A stretch of DNA of 64,000 nt from Symsagittifera roscoffensis (GCF_963678635.1 NC_087066.1:48273129-48337128); one strand, 5' to 3'; counted from the first letter of the stretch, positions 33,162 through 46,090 are shown. Notes: generated by a model not told the origin, from the letters alone. A program made the numbers and translations.

Positions 33162-33530
33162 AACTTGTAATGTTGAATGTAACTACTTTGAATGTAATAA
33201 TGGAAATTAATTTAGTGACATTGTTGTTCAATCTAAGTAAAGATTGCAAAATCAAAACTGATCTGTCAAGTTTAAGAGGTGATGATTTGTAAAAAAAAAT
33301 ATATTTTAGTCATCGGGAACCTGAAACTTTACAGGTCACTTTTATTTTTTTGCCACATTTTTTTCGGTTTAACTGACAAACAAAAGTGCCAGTAACATTG
33401 CAATTAGGGAAAGTATTTCCAACAGATAAAAAAAACGGTACAGTTATTGTTCATATAGCGCTTGTCCTACAAATGTAAAGCGCCCCAAGCTATACCGTTT
33501 TGTTCCAACAAATTGGCATTGTTGTTACGA
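33162..33530. other. 3' flank of the FMN reductase-like gene
   Basis: Probable 3' UTR, then AT-rich sequence. No canonical AATAAA is seen in the first 150 bp; agtaaagat at about 33237 is the nearest weak candidate. Confidence 0.35.
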
Positions 33531-33844
33531 AAGATTGCCATTTTGACCAATTAGGGACAATTACCGCGCGATATATTTCGCGCTATTAATGCGTGAGCGG
33601 AGATTTAATCCGTATTATAAATCGTTCCAAATTTGATGATTGAATTTATTTTCCATAATTGATTTGTTACTAGTAGCGAAATTTATCACTTTGAATTTAT
33701 ATGACGTGTGGTCGGATGATTTTCACAAGAAATCTCAAAAAAAAATCAGTTTTTTATTACATTTAATTTTGTCATGTTATTACTGCTCCATAGACCTTAA
33801 AAGACAGTCGGATCATTCAGGGCTTCGCCCTGATACGAGCAGTC
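33531..33844 (+). repeat. Repeat family C, copy 1
   Basis: It shares about 80 percent identity over about 310 bp with 46997-47332. The left side carries a palindrome-like gcgcgatatatttcgcgc (about 33567-33584). The right side carries a hairpin CAGGGC-TTC-GCCCTG (33818-33832) followed by atacgagcagtc. It is non-coding. A hairpin close to one end is reminiscent of Helitron-type non-autonomous elements, but I cannot define exact termini. Confidence 0.6.
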
Positions 33845-36800
33845 TGAATTCTTATGAGTTCAACCGGTGACCATGCGATGCGAGTATTCAAGAATTGAAA
33901 GAAAATAATTACATAAAAAAGTGACAAGAAGCGTCAACGTCAACTAATATAGTATTATGGATACAGATGCGAAGCGAAACTTCGCAATATTTGCGAAACG
34001 AAGTAAAAACATAGCTTTAAAAGCTCGCGTATAAAAAGTAATTTAAAAAACGTCTTCAAAAAATCCATAGTTTTGTCTTGAATGATGTAATAATTTGAAA
34101 AAACTTGCCGAGCAATAGTCTACAACGTTAAAAAACATTCAGCGCCAATTACCGAGAGGCAGCTAAGCCAAAAAACACTTGTAGACGCATGTTGAACCGA
34201 AAACAACCTTTTAACAAAAAATTTAAAGATACGCTCCACCCCTCGAGCAACATTAGCCAAAACAGATTTTAAAAAATAGATAAAAAGTAGGACGAAAAAA
34301 TACATGCTGAGAATTCGCCAGCGTTGTGTTGTAGTTCGGTTTAATCTTTTTTCAACTCAACTTGCAAAAAGTTGCTCATTTTGGTGGCATTTTTGCTGCA
34401 TAGTATTGGGAGTTTTTTAGCCTGTGTTCTCCGCTTTATGAAAGACTAGCGTTTCAGTTCTGTAAGCGCCAGAGGAACAGTTGTGAAGGGAAGTTGATTT
34501 GGATGATAGATGCTTTGGTTCAAATACCACTGAGGTAGTTATTTTCAAACCCGTTTGAAGGGGTTGTCGGGTTATTGATTGTTGTTTTGTCGGTGTTTTG
34601 TCGATTGTTAGAAAGATAAAATATTTTCCAAATTGATGAATTTTTGTCGCTAGTTTGCGAATTTCTCGATAGGTGTTCGTCACTTGTTTGCGAAGTGCAT
34701 CCTCTGTCTACAAAATTAGAATAAGTCTTTTTTAAAATTACAGTGCGACTTTCGCTTGCGGTAAAATTAGTTTAGCTCAAACGAAAAACTCTTCTTGTGT
34801 AACTTAAAACAACAAAAATGAAACAGAAACAATGAGATGGAAAGGACAAACATACGAGCTTTTCAGCTCATCACACACAACTGTTTTTGTGCCACTGCTT
34901 AAGAACTACATGTATTTTTTTAATTTATTTTTCTGAGTTGGGTAATGTTGCCTCACTCTCAAGAAACGAGCACGGATCATGATGGACCTAAAACTTCCGA
35001 CCACTTCACTACCTTTTCACCAAAGCCAATACCTAAACGTTTTTAAGAGTTTTACTCAATTTTAATGACATTGACACCCTGTCAAATTGGAATATAATTT
35101 ACGGTTGAGAGTGGATTTATATTGTAGTAATGCTCAAAATTGATTTTGTACTTGGTCAGCACTTGCCAAGTCAACAAGGAATGTATAAATAAGAGGAAAA
35201 ATCTACATCCGGATAGCAAGTCATTTGCTTTCCCAAAAAACATGGCACTGAAGCGATCAATATGGGCGGCCCGATTGGGGATACCAATTATAAGTAACTG
35301 ACTAGAATGCTTTCTTCTTCAAGCACAGTAAGCTCGAAATTTTTTGCATTCATTGAAAAAATTGGACAATTGTAGATGTGTTTAGAATAAATATTGCCTA
35401 GACTTTTATGTAATTTTTCCACCTCAAAATGAATTTGTCCAGTGTCATTGAGCGAAGTGAAGACACTACACTTAAAACGTTTGATTTTGTTTTGCATGTT
35501 TCGCTTGATTTTTTTGTCAAAAATTTTAGTTTAACCCAAATTCAATTGCTTGATAGATTGGAGGTAAAACTGATTGAAAGCAAAGCTGAGATTCCGAAAT
35601 GTACCGGAATCGAATCCCTGCCCTCGAGGTTCAACGTCACACGTACTAACATCTGTACCATTACCTTTTCAAAAATTTGAACACTAAGGGCCCATTTAAA
35701 AGTGAAAGTACCAATTTTATGATAATTTTGAAATATATTGATGCGGAAGGTGAACTTCCAAAAGCCAATAAAATGTCAAAAAGACATTTTATAATTTCAA
35801 CATTGCTTTTCTTCAAGGTCTAGCCGCCATGACGAGAAATTTTTTTTCGCAGAAATTTTTCGACTGGTGGGGAAACTTGAAAATGGTTCGATTACTAAAT
35901 TTCGCTGTCGGAAAAAAATTGCGCTTAACGCTTGGCAGTCAGTTGCTTGTAGACATTATTTTCTTGGTGACTCCGTCATTTTGCCTTTGGGCAAAATTTT
36001 GACTTTTGCTTCAAATTTTTTTTACGCTCTCTAGAACTACGGCGTTTGACAATAATGATTTCTTCGACAAAATAATTTACCTAAATGCTAATTTGTTAAT
36101 TTTTGTGTTTTTTGTTCCGTCCATTAAAAATAAGGAAACTTTTTATTCAATTGTTTTTTTACACTAAAAATCGATGCCACAAATGATCATCGGATTATGT
36201 TGAGTGATGAATCATTTGAATTACATACTATACTTATCAGTCTTGATTCGATCGATATCAAAAATTTGTTCAGCGTCGAGAAAAAAACAGGTTTGAAAGT
36301 TTGAAAAACCGCTGTGAAAGTGATCGAGTAAAGTTTTTACAGGAAAATTGGTCAATTAGCACAATAAATCTTGAAGTTACTCTTATAAAAACTAGTTTCG
36401 AAGCTTATTCAGCGCTCGCTTGATAAAAAAATTGCGCATCATAGTGCAAAAAAAAAAAGAAAACATTTTTTTCAAATTTTTTTTTTTCATTTTTCTGAAA
36501 AATTATGATTCAATTTTTGAAGCAAATGTTGTTGATTACTCTAATTCATTATGTTTTCTTGCGTTTGTACAGTTCTTTCATCGCACCACACACATGAAAC
36601 GATTTTTAATTGATGGGAAAAAATAAAAGACAAAAAGTGAAAGTGCCCGGAACATTTTGTGCAACTTGCGCTGCCACCGGCTATCCTTGTTTACTTTTGT
36701 TTTTACCTCATCGTTAGACAAAAATATTCTGTAGACTTAATGATATATGCAGATAATACACCCTAAAAAACTAAGGCAGCTGAATAGAGATTATAAAAAG

Positions 36801-37319
36801 GAAGGAATAAAATAGGTTTTGAATTAGATGCAGTAGAAGAGCAAGAACGAAAGTTTGGCTCCAACGGAGCAAAACTGAAAAGGTGGAAAAGTAGCATTCA
36901 TTTTAAACATTTAACGAGAATTTTTGGTACGATTTGAATGCAAGAATGCCGCAACTACAAAACCTATTATCCGTAATATAAGAGGGAAAAGCGGAAGAAA
37001 GTAAACTGACAATGCAGGTTTACTAAAAGTAAAAAATTAACAATTAGATCCGATTGCGGTGCAAAGAGCATAAAATGTTCGGATCTTGATACTTCGGAAA
37101 AAATCAAAAACAAATAATGTTTCAAAAAACATCTAAAAAGTTTCCTGATATTGTTTTAGTAATTGTAAAATGCCCCTTAAAAAAACAAAAAAAGTTTTGT
37201 CGCATATAATGCTTTTAAGATCATTTTTGTATTTCTCAGAAATACATGTCGCATTTGGCTAGTGTTTACCGTTATGGCAATAATTTTTATGCAAACTTTG
37301 TGAAGAATTTGCCTCCCTT
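33845..37319. other. Long stretch without recognisable genes
   Basis: It contains a reversed repeat-end hairpin (gcgaagcgaaacttcgc, 33969-33985, preceded by acagat) and a degenerate one at 34686-34705 (gcgaagtgcatcctctgt). A tRNA-like box B (gaatcgaatccc) lies near 35608, and remnants of the repeat also seen at 25.1 and 26.6 kb lie near 36150-36340. The open frames at 34417-34683 (-) and 35429-35680 (+) show no domain or splice support. Confidence 0.4.
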
Positions 37320-40300
37320 TTGCAATAATAATCATAATAATATTAATGTTAATAAGATTGAACTAAACCCGCAAGGCGGGGATTAGTTGCTCTTAGTCAT
37401 TGATAACAAAATTAGTAAAATAAACTTAAAAACCGTGATTCTGGATAAATGGAGTATTTCAAGGTTTGTAGTTTGTCAATCAATAACAGATTCAAATTTT
37501 CTCTAAAGATTACAGGTTTTTGAGAAAGATCATAGCCAGGCAAATTATTTGATCTCGCAAGGGTGTTTGACATTTCTGCGACACGTTAAAAGAAGTTTTC
37601 ACAAAGTTTGCTCCGTGTTTTTGTTGGCTTTCTCAAAAACGTCTTGTTTTCCGTTCGATTTGAATCAAAATTCTTGTCTATTGTCCAAAAATTGAAAAAA
37701 AATATCGGCAACTCGTTAATAAGAATGTTATTCAGCAAAATTGAATCAATTTTAACTAACGTGAGTGAAATTGGCTACGTTTTGCTTTTATTCGAGTAAA
37801 AAAAATAATCCTCATCCTTCAATTCAAGTGTTTTGTAACACCATTTTAAGCATCGTCGTTGAAATTTTTCTATTCGCTTACATTGGCTTTTAGTCACAAA
37901 CCGAAATGGAGATGCATAAAAAAATCATTGATAGTATGCAATTTTCAAAAAATGCGAAGCTCGAACAGAGCTACTCAGTGAGTTTGGCGAAGATCTTCTG
38001 ATGTAATTAAATTGCATGTTTGCTTTTTTAAGCCTTTCAGTGATGTGGTTTATCCCTGACAATTTGAAAGTGCATCAACACCAAGGTCTTTCACCGTGTC
38101 TTTTAAAACTATTCGTTCTCCATCAATAGATAAAAGATAGTTTAAAGGTTATCGCTTGTTTGATTTTTGAAATCTAATTTGTTCAAATTAGTCAAAATTA
38201 AAGTCAATTATGTTTTTGCTGCCCCGGTGATTATATTGCGTAAATCTAATTAAATCTAAGAAAAGTCAAACCAGTTTGCAATAATTTTTGTATTGTCAGC
38301 ATATAAAAAGGAAGGGTTGTCAATAATTTCTGACAAATTGTTTATATAAAAGAAAAAAAACAAGAACACTGCAAAAACTGATCCCCGTGGACCAATATTT
38401 GCTATATTGAGGGAATGAGACAATGTATTACAAAGAAAAACTATTATTTGTTTTCTGTTTGTGAGATTAGATAAGAAAACTGAAAAAACTCATAGTCGAA
38501 GCCTATTTTGACAAGCTTGTACAAAATGATGTTATGACTAAAAGATTCGAACGTTTTTGCAATATCTAAAAACAGCCCGAGAGGTATTTCTCTTCGTTCT
38601 GTATTCTTGTATAAGACATCACAGTGCAATATAAGGTTCGTCACAGTCGAATGATGTTTTCTAAATTCATGTTGGTTTTTACAATACTATCTTTGAAAGA
38701 ACCCTTTGATCGTCTTATAAAAAACTTGCTCGAAGATTAGGCCGAGTGCGAAAGTATTGAAATGGGCCTGTAACTTTCAATGTTCATACGAGAAGCTTTT
38801 TTGTGTGAAGGATTAAGGTGTGCTATTTTCCAGATATCTGGAAACTGTTTGTTACTGGCTCTGCAATTAAACATTTCAACAATATCATTCAAACAGAACT
38901 GTAAAAGAAAAATTATAATGTTAGCAGATATATCATCAACTGAATTTGATCCTGATTTGCCTTTACTCAATTCCTGAAAAATTTTGCATTGTGAAACGAA
39001 AACATCTGATAAGTATATTCCTGGAAAAATATGTTCGCTTGGAACATTCAAAGGTTCGTTGTCCAATCCTTACACAAATGCAAAAAAGCTCGTTGAAAAC
39101 CTCACAGATTGCGAAATCAGAGCAAAAACTGGTATTTTTGTTTGCCTTTCAATTTATCGATCTGAGAAAACTGTAAGTCATTTTTAAATCGAAGTCTTTC
39201 ATTTACTCATAGTAAACGGCTTTGTCTAGTTCTAAAGGGTCGTTCAATTTTTGCCTGCTGTGTTTAATTTTCGTAAAATTGATTATGTTTCAATGCCGTC
39301 TGAAGACTATTTTGGGCTAATGGGAGGCTTTAGAGCAACGAATTGTCTTTTTCGGAATATATTTGCTAACGGCTGATAAGACAAACCATAGAGCGTTTCA
39401 AGTATTTTATTTGCATCGTTCGAGCAAGAAGTCGTTTAGGAAAAACGAACGCAATGATTCGGAGTCTGCTTTAGGAATACAGTTACGGTTTAGATTTATC
39501 TGTTCTGTTTTAATTTCAAATGCTAATCGACAGGATTGTGCAGGATAATCTGAGAGGATTTGGTTTTTTTCAAAGTTATTACATAAAAAAGGATTTTCTG
39601 TTAAAGATGCGTCTCGCTGTAGAATCATTATCTGTCAATAAACCAAGATTGAACTTCGCAATTAATTTCAAAAAACTGGATTCTTGTTAGTCATCACTTG
39701 AGTAAGTATTCCAATCAACTAAAGTTAAATTCAGATCGCCGCACAAAATCAAATGTGTTGTGTTCAAATTAGATTCCACCATATGAACGTTGGGTTGATT
39801 GTTCACTTCACTCAAAAATTTTTCAAACATACTTCCGGCAACAATGTCAAATTGATGGATTCGCAATGATTCGTCCAGCTTGATAATCCCCTCAATTGTT
39901 AAAATTGATCTGCAATTAAGTACAAAATTTTATGTCAGCTAGTAGTCAAGAGCAGGAGTTTCCTTTACCAAGAGTTCGATCACACTCCGATTGAATCTCT
40001 TTGTTACAGTAAATTGTGTAAGCGCCAAAACAAGGCTTCCAGCCTTTATTTTGAACTCAGATTTTTTTTGCATCAAAGAACTCAAATCGTATTTATATTT
40101 TAGTATTTTCCTTTCGTTCTGATAGTCTGCATAATTGAAAAGTTCTTTGATATAAATAATTGAATTCTTTAGTTTTCTCAATGACCAAAATAAATTACGT
40201 TTATGATGCCAAGTAGAGTGAATGTAAAAGACAAGAGGTTTTAATTTGTATGGTTGTTCTTTACCAAGTTTAAAACAGTCGCTCACAGTAATTTCTTTGA

Positions 40301-40950
40301 GTTCCATCCTATCTCTGAGTTTTTGCAGCAAACGATTCCTGTTCTTTTCCTTTTGTACAATTTTATCTTCCTGTTTATTTTCCGCTAATCCATATATCAC
40401 TAGTTTCTTTCCAATAAGACTAAAGTCTGTTTTAGCTTGGTTTCGGGCGGGTACAATATTAATTGTTGTAGACAAACTGGTCTGTTTTGATATATTTTCG
40501 CGCAAAACGCTTATATCTCTCTCAATTGATGGAAAAATGTTACTCGGCCTAATGGACTGCTTCAAAGAGGCAAAATTTTTTTATTTCTGAAGTTTTATCT
40601 GAATTGTCAAAGTTTGGTCGTTATTCTGTTGTAATGAAAATCTTACATCGGCTAAATCGTTTTGGATTACTAAATAAGCGTTTTGGATTTCATTTGTGAT
40701 TTTCTCAAAAAATTGTTTCAATTTATCATTTTTTCTTTTTAAGTCTAAACACCCTTCGCATTTCCTTAATAAACCTTTTATTTTGCCGAAATTTTGGAGA
40801 ATTTCCTCAGGCAAATTGTTACAGTCATCGTGAAACCAGGAGATGCAAATTTCACACGAATGACAATTAAATTGGCATTCATTTCCGCAAAGCTTACATG
40901 GATATTTGGGATCTTCAACTAATAAAACACTTAAATTCATTTTATTGGAC
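37320..40950 (-). mobile_element. Degraded CR1-like LINE
   Basis: Read on the minus strand, an ORF1 (40940-39939) is followed by endonuclease, RT and C-terminal fragments in several frames. The endonuclease piece LILCGDLNLTLVDW is at about 39785-39745. RT pieces run from 39066 to about 38265 (SYRPISIL; GLFLDIAKTFESFSHNIIL; GSVFAVFLFFFFYINN; FLYADNTKII, with the second catalytic Asp of YADD changed to Asn). A tail-region piece, CKRIEKFQRRCLKW, is at about 37880-37840. The 3' end is an ATT-rich microsatellite (about 37355-37320), usual for this LINE group. Multiple stops and frameshifts make it inactive. Confidence 0.75.
39939..40940 (-). pseudogene. LINE ORF1 with PHD-like zinc finger and RRM-like domain, one internal stop
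   Basis: The frame starts at ATG 40940 and is open to 39939 except for a single TAA at 40583-40581. The first part has Cys/His spacing like a PHD finger (CKLCGNECQFNCHSCEIC, then WFHDDC, then CEGC). A charged helical stretch follows. After the stop comes the ORF1 RRM-like core (KLVIYGLAENK, SDCFKLGK, KPLVFYI) and SIIYIKELFNYADYQNERK. PHD-like fingers are known in ORF1 proteins of some CR1-group elements. The single lesion here, against heavy decay in ORF2, is notable. Confidence 0.65.
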
Positions 40951-42004
40951 GTTTTTCGTTTCTTTTTTTTTGGAAATTTCTCGGAAAAAAACTTGGGGGA
41001 ATAATTGGATTGATCTCACCAAGCTCAACAAGGCTCAGTTGAATATAACTTCAATCCAGCGCAAGTGTCCATCAATAGGGATCTGTTGGAGTGTTCTTCC
41101 TAAATATTTCCTCCAAACCAGTCCAAAAATCCACTACAGGGTAAAGTTCTTTTCAGGCCCCCCACGCGCACAGTTTTACTGGTCAGCTTGGTTTTCAGTC
41201 CCTCGACGCGCACAGTTGCACTGGTGATCTGATACAGTATTGGGAGGCAAAAATGAAGCAATTTTATTCAAAACAAAATTTTTTAGATCCATTTTTCTTT
41301 TCAAAGCAAACCGCACTTGCAAAATAAAGAAAACCCCGTAGAGAAATACGAGAAATAATTATTAGGTCCGTTGGTCCAAGTGAAGAATCTCACTCTAAAT
41401 CAAAATAAAGAGGCGATCGTTCTTTTGGGCTAAAGTATTGATTTTCAGCCAAGTAGATTTGAGCAGAGTACATGCAGGTCTTACTGCTTGAATTTGCCAT
41501 TTTATTTTTGGGAGGAGATGGTTCACTCGGGCCGATCTGTTATTTGTAGGAGGTCAGCTTATAAAAAAATTTCTTCTAATTTAGTCTGAAAACAAATAAT
41601 TTAGACTAACTTTTTTGAAGTGCAATTTTGTTTTGGAGTTTTTGAAAAACATTTAAGCAAATGACGAAATAGTTACAGCAAAAATTTTAACTCCAAAAAT
41701 CTTTTTTTGATTAATTTATTTTTGTTAAATTTGTTTCTGTAAAAGGAAGTTTAATCATTCCACATTGCCCAGCAACCAACTATTCTTGACTTCATAGTGC
41801 AATTATTCATCAGCTGTTTTTTAAAGTTAAATTTTGCTAATCAATGTCTATAAAAACTATATATAAGTTTAATGCAAGTACTTTTACAAGATATAATTTA
41901 TCGCAAAACAATCAACTAGCACCTTTTATCTTTATCTTAAACTAGTGAATGATCCGCCAAAGCGAAGCAAGAAAACTAAAAAAAATTATCATTGAATCAA
42001 TTTA
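40951..42004. other. No gene seen; small direct duplication at 41160-41226
   Basis: Two imperfect copies of cgcgcacagtt..actggt lie about 46 bp apart (near 41166 and 41211) in an otherwise AT-rich stretch. The right end is the 3' flank of the glycosyltransferase gene. Confidence 0.4.
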
Positions 42005-44474
42005 CTATCTTTGAGATCTAGAAAAACCTTCAATTTTTGATACCTCAGATGTATAATATGATATCAGCTCACTAAGCTGTTCAGATTTTGTGAAGGAATA
42101 TGTGAGGAGAAAAACTTCATCTGTGCGTACGGGATGCGCCATAATCGCATTCGGATAAAGTAAATAAACGATCGGGTGTCTAAATAAGAACAAGTAGTCT
42201 TCGAATTTTCTATATTTTATAATTGTCGTGTTTCGTCTGACGTGTAGGATACAGGAGCCTAGTAAAACATCTTCAAATTTCCAGAAACAGCCAGATGCCC
42301 TGTAGATGTTTGTGATTGTCTGGCCTGTGCAATGGTAGGGACACTGTTCCACCACTGTTTCGAGAAGAGCTTTCGAGATGAAGTACATTGGGCCGAAACA
42401 GTAGCCAGGATATTTCTCGAAAGGGTATTCTTCAAAGGTCACTCCCCATTTAGACAATTTTCGCAGCACCTGTTAACAGTATCAACTATCATTTAAGGGC
42501 TTTTTCCCATTATAACTCCCACCGCAGGAACAAAAAAGGATAACCAGTTGTGCAAAAAGTACAGAATGTTCCGACTGCGATGATTCAAGTACAAAAAAAT
42601 CAAAAAATCAGACAGTCAACTAAAAAAAAAAAATTCAACTAAAAAGTGTTTTTCGTTTTCTGATAATTTTTTGTATTTTTTTTCAGTAAAAAGCGATTGA
42701 TTTAAGAGCATTGTAAGAGCATTGTAAAGAGCCATTGTTTAAAAAACTGCAAAAATGAAATTGGGTAAAAATATGTATAAATTGTAGCAGAACTAAATTG
42801 ATCGTTTCTCATCGTATCATTTAATCTGAAAAACGGAAAAACTCAGAGACCATTTTTTTCTCGACACAGTTTTTTTGATCTTTTTTTGGAATCCAAATCC
42901 CCACAAATAGTGTTGTATTATGCTTCCAAACTTGACCTTTTACAAGCTTGGGGTTTCTGAAATTGGGCGTCAAAAAAACAAACTCATATGTGGTCTATTT
43001 ACGTCACTTCGTAAATTGGTCGGATCAAAAACATAGTCTGAACAAAAAACATTGGGGGGAAGGGTGTGTGTGTTTATAGTGACATGGCAACAAGATGGTG
43101 CTTATTATGATAAAGAGCCAATTATACTGATTTTGTTTCATAGATTTATTATAAGTTTTTAAAATCCAACTTACGGGTGTCGGAATTCTGCAATATCCTC
43201 CATAAATATGACTTTTTCTCATCTAAAACACACAACGAACCTCAATTAAGTTTTCGACCGTAATTTGTGTTGATGATTGATGATAAATATTTTGAACTTT
43301 GTGAAAAGATAAATTTCTAACCGATGCAAGCGTTTTTTCACTGGTAACAAAGTGAGACAATAAATTCTGCTCCCATTTGTCTAAATCGATGAAAGTGTCG
43401 TCATCGATTTTGATCATGTACACGAAGTCATCACAGTTCTTGAGTGCCCATCTGAAAGAACCAAAAACATTCACTGTTAGCGTTTCGTAACTGTCGTCCT
43501 GGTTGAAAATGACAATGTCTCCGTGAATTTGATTTTCCAAGTTCAGTTGTGCTTCTTCTTTTGGCGTTTTAGGACGAGCAGTCTGAAAGATGGTAAAATA
43601 TATTACATAATAAATTTTTTCGAAAAAGTCTAAACCACAAAAATCTGAAAATAAAAGCCAACTTCGCAATTTTTTTATAACGTCAACTTTTGCGAAAAAC
43701 TGTTATTCAAAAACTACTGATAGAATCCCTGAAGTCTGAGCATTGGAATTTTTTCTGGGATGAATTTTCTTTTTCTAGTTTTTTTTGTGTTTTTGCTTAC
43801 AAGGGTCAGAAATTTTTGCATGTAAGCTAAATTAGCAGAGCAATGAACAATTGCTTTAGTAGCCACCTTTTGCGGCGTTCACGAAGCCTAAAATACCATA
43901 ATACTGCTCCGAAAAAAATTGAAGTTCTCATTGACTTTTTAAACAAAATTAACAAGCGCTCCTTTTAACAAAATTTTGATATGTTATGATTCAACCAATT
44001 CATATGAAACGAAAAATACCAACACACCAGAAACACTACAGTGTAATTGAATGTCCTGTTATTTCTGCGGAGTTGGTTCAAGTTCCTGGCCCATGTGACT
44101 CTGATTGCCACTCTGCGTCGGTAAGACTTGGGTCTACTCAAACATAACACCAACACACGGTTGTCTCTTGGTAAATTTTTACAAATTTTCTCGTTTTCAG
44201 ACAAGAATCCCAGTTTGGAGATCTCATCGGGTAAATAAAGTTCAATTTTCTCTTTCGATATGTCTGCGAATTTGAGAAATATTACGAAAAAGATAGAAAC
44301 AAAGACTAAATTCGCGACAATATATTTGATCATCCTCTTTCGAAACTTTCGCTTCTTGTATGATCTGGTAGCCATATCAGAAACGAACATTTTGATGCTT
44401 TTGAAAAGCAGTAGAAGTTTTAATTTCTTCAAAAATTTAGTTACTCGGTGATTTTTGACTCTGATAACTGCCAC
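42005..44474 (-). CDS. Family-31 glycosyltransferase, beta-1,3-galactosyltransferase type, four exons (406 aa)
   Basis: A Golgi type II membrane enzyme that would add galactose or GlcNAc in beta-1,3 linkage. Exons on the minus strand: 44474-44028, 43582-43322, 43222-43175 and 42469-42005; all junctions are phase 0. A basic N-terminal segment precedes one signal anchor (about residues 51-69, IVANLVFVSIFFVIFLKF). Then come VLCLSRPKSYRRRVAIRVTWA, NYTVVFL joined to TARPKTPKEE, FRWALKNC, the metal-binding IDDD (residues 209-211), EEYPFEKYPGYCFGPMY, and the catalytic-region FEDVLLG (ED at about 318-319). This is the full GT31 order. The third junction removes a 99-nt intron (43321-43223). Shorter starts at Met29 (44390) or Met34 (44375) are equally possible. 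The donor and acceptor specificity cannot be read from sequence. Confidence 0.85.
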
Positions 44475-45046
44475 TTGTACTTGCTCTTTCTATTGTATTT
44501 GGGCATTATTTAATTCCTTCATTCTTTCCTTCTGCTACGCTTTAACTACCAGATGAAAATTGCTTAAAAAGTGCCAATAAAAATCTCATGTAAATATTGA
44601 GTTGCAGTGGTTCAAAAATTTCGTTCAAAAATTTCGTATAATGCTTTAAGAAATCTGAACTTGGCAAGAAAGTGTGAATAGGGCATCTGATGGTGCGCTG
44701 ATGCAGAAATCTGATAGTCTGAATAGCTGAATAGTCTTTTAACCTAAAACAGCAGTAGAATACATAGAGACGTTCAGGTAACATATTTATGATGGAATTG
44801 AAAAAAGAATTTAAAATTTTATTCCGATCGTCCCCCTGAAGAAGTTTGACTGTTCCCTCAAGAAAAAAAATATGACCTAGTTTGGTGAAAAATAGGTGAC
44901 TAATTCTCCTAACTTTATCCTAACTGGAAAACCATCTTCCGATGGAAAGCAATTGTTTTGCAATCGTAAATTGGCTTTTTTCTGCTAATAGCTCTTCCAA
45001 TGTGTTTCATTTATGCTTGTCTAATTGCATTTGCAGAGAGAGTTTG
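44475..45046. other. 5' flank of the glycosyltransferase gene; no gene seen
   Basis: Presumed promoter side of the minus-strand gene; no promoter motif stands out. A short open frame at 44542-44784 (-) lacks support. Confidence 0.35.
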
Positions 45047-45550
45047 CTATACTATAAGTTCAGCAAAACCATCGGAATCGGAATTCAAAATTATTTTTAG
45101 TTGAAACTCAAACAATGGTGGGCGGAGAAGTTTTAAACAAAAATGATGGCTGTTCATTACGCCAAAAAGGCCATTTTGATTGCTCTTTGGAAGTTTGGTT
45201 TGGAAAACTCCTCTCTCAAATTTAGTAAATATTGGTGCCAAATGCGTTTCTAAAAATTTTAGGGATGCTCGACCTAAAATAGGTGAAACTTGAAAAGTTG
45301 AGTAACCAGTTTTTAGTGGAACGCTCTTCCGTCGGTGACACCATGAACTAGAAAAAAAGGCTAAACCAACGAGGAAAAAAGGAAAGCCGCTAAGTCCAAA
45401 AAATGAAATTTTTGTAGCCTTTTGTGCGATCCAGAGAAGAGAAATGAAATTATTTTCACCTTGAAACGACCTAAAATTCGGTAACTGAGCCGACAAAATA
45501 AAATCAAAATAATTTGGGAAAATTAAAGTTTGCAAGCGAAAAAAAAACAA
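45047..45550 (-). other. Unexplained 167-codon open frame
   Basis: Unusually long for such AT-rich DNA. The predicted product is Phe/Leu/Ser-rich with one hydrophobic stretch (FFGLSGFPFFLVGLAFF). I recognise no domain, no flanking splice site decides it, and the start follows a poly-A/T tract. Chance or a transposon remnant is as likely as a gene. Confidence 0.2.
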
Positions 45551-45703
45551 AAAAAACGAAGAAAAAAAACGAAAAAAATCAAGTTTAGTAAGTTTTGAGA
45601 AGTCAAGTAAATTTTGACAATTTTAACTGTAAGTATTGACTGGCACAAAAATTCAAAACCACAATTAAAACTGAAAACAATGTTGCCTACAGCCATTTAT
45701 GAG

Positions 45704-46090
45704 GGGGCGTTCAACAATGCCGAAGTACAACAGTGCCGAAAAAGGCTGGAAATTTTCAGAATAAGTCAAACGCATTTTCTAAAGAGCGAGAAATTACTGA
45801 CGCTAATTATCAAAGAAAAACACTCCAATTTCGGCGCCAAAATGTCTGCAACTGCAAATCGAACAATTATTTTGTCGCCAAAACGTCTAAATTGCAAAAT
45901 TTCTCTCCCAAAATTTTTAAGTACCACTTAAGGTTGTAAACGTTCGCCGTCTATTTTTTGTTTGCCAGACTTAATATGTTGAAATTTGCTCACATTTTTG
46001 GCACTGTTGAACAAAGTTTCCATTTTTGGCACTGTTGAACTAAATTTTGTTTTTCGGCACTGTTGTACTTCGGCACTGTTGTACTGCCCC
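45704..46090. mobile_element. TIR element (387 bp) with TIRs built of tandem units
   Basis: The left end reads GGGGCGTTCAACAATGCC then GAAGTACAACAGTGCCGAA. The right end, inverted, reads GGGGCAGTACAACAGTGCC then the same unit, followed inwards by further diverged units (gttcaacagtgccaaaaatg). Flanks ATTTATGAG (45695-45703) and ATTTCTGAG (46091-46099) match in 8 of 9 positions, a likely target-site duplication. A 9-bp duplication suggests Mutator-like; 8 bp would suggest hAT-like. The short frames inside are not genes. Confidence 0.75.

Noticed and set aside
43223-43240. An 18-nt micro-intron before the third glycosyltransferase exon
   Set aside because: A donor 81 nt farther upstream (TCG/GTTAGA) gives a normal 99-nt intron and a protein whose spacing after the DDD motif fits the family far better.
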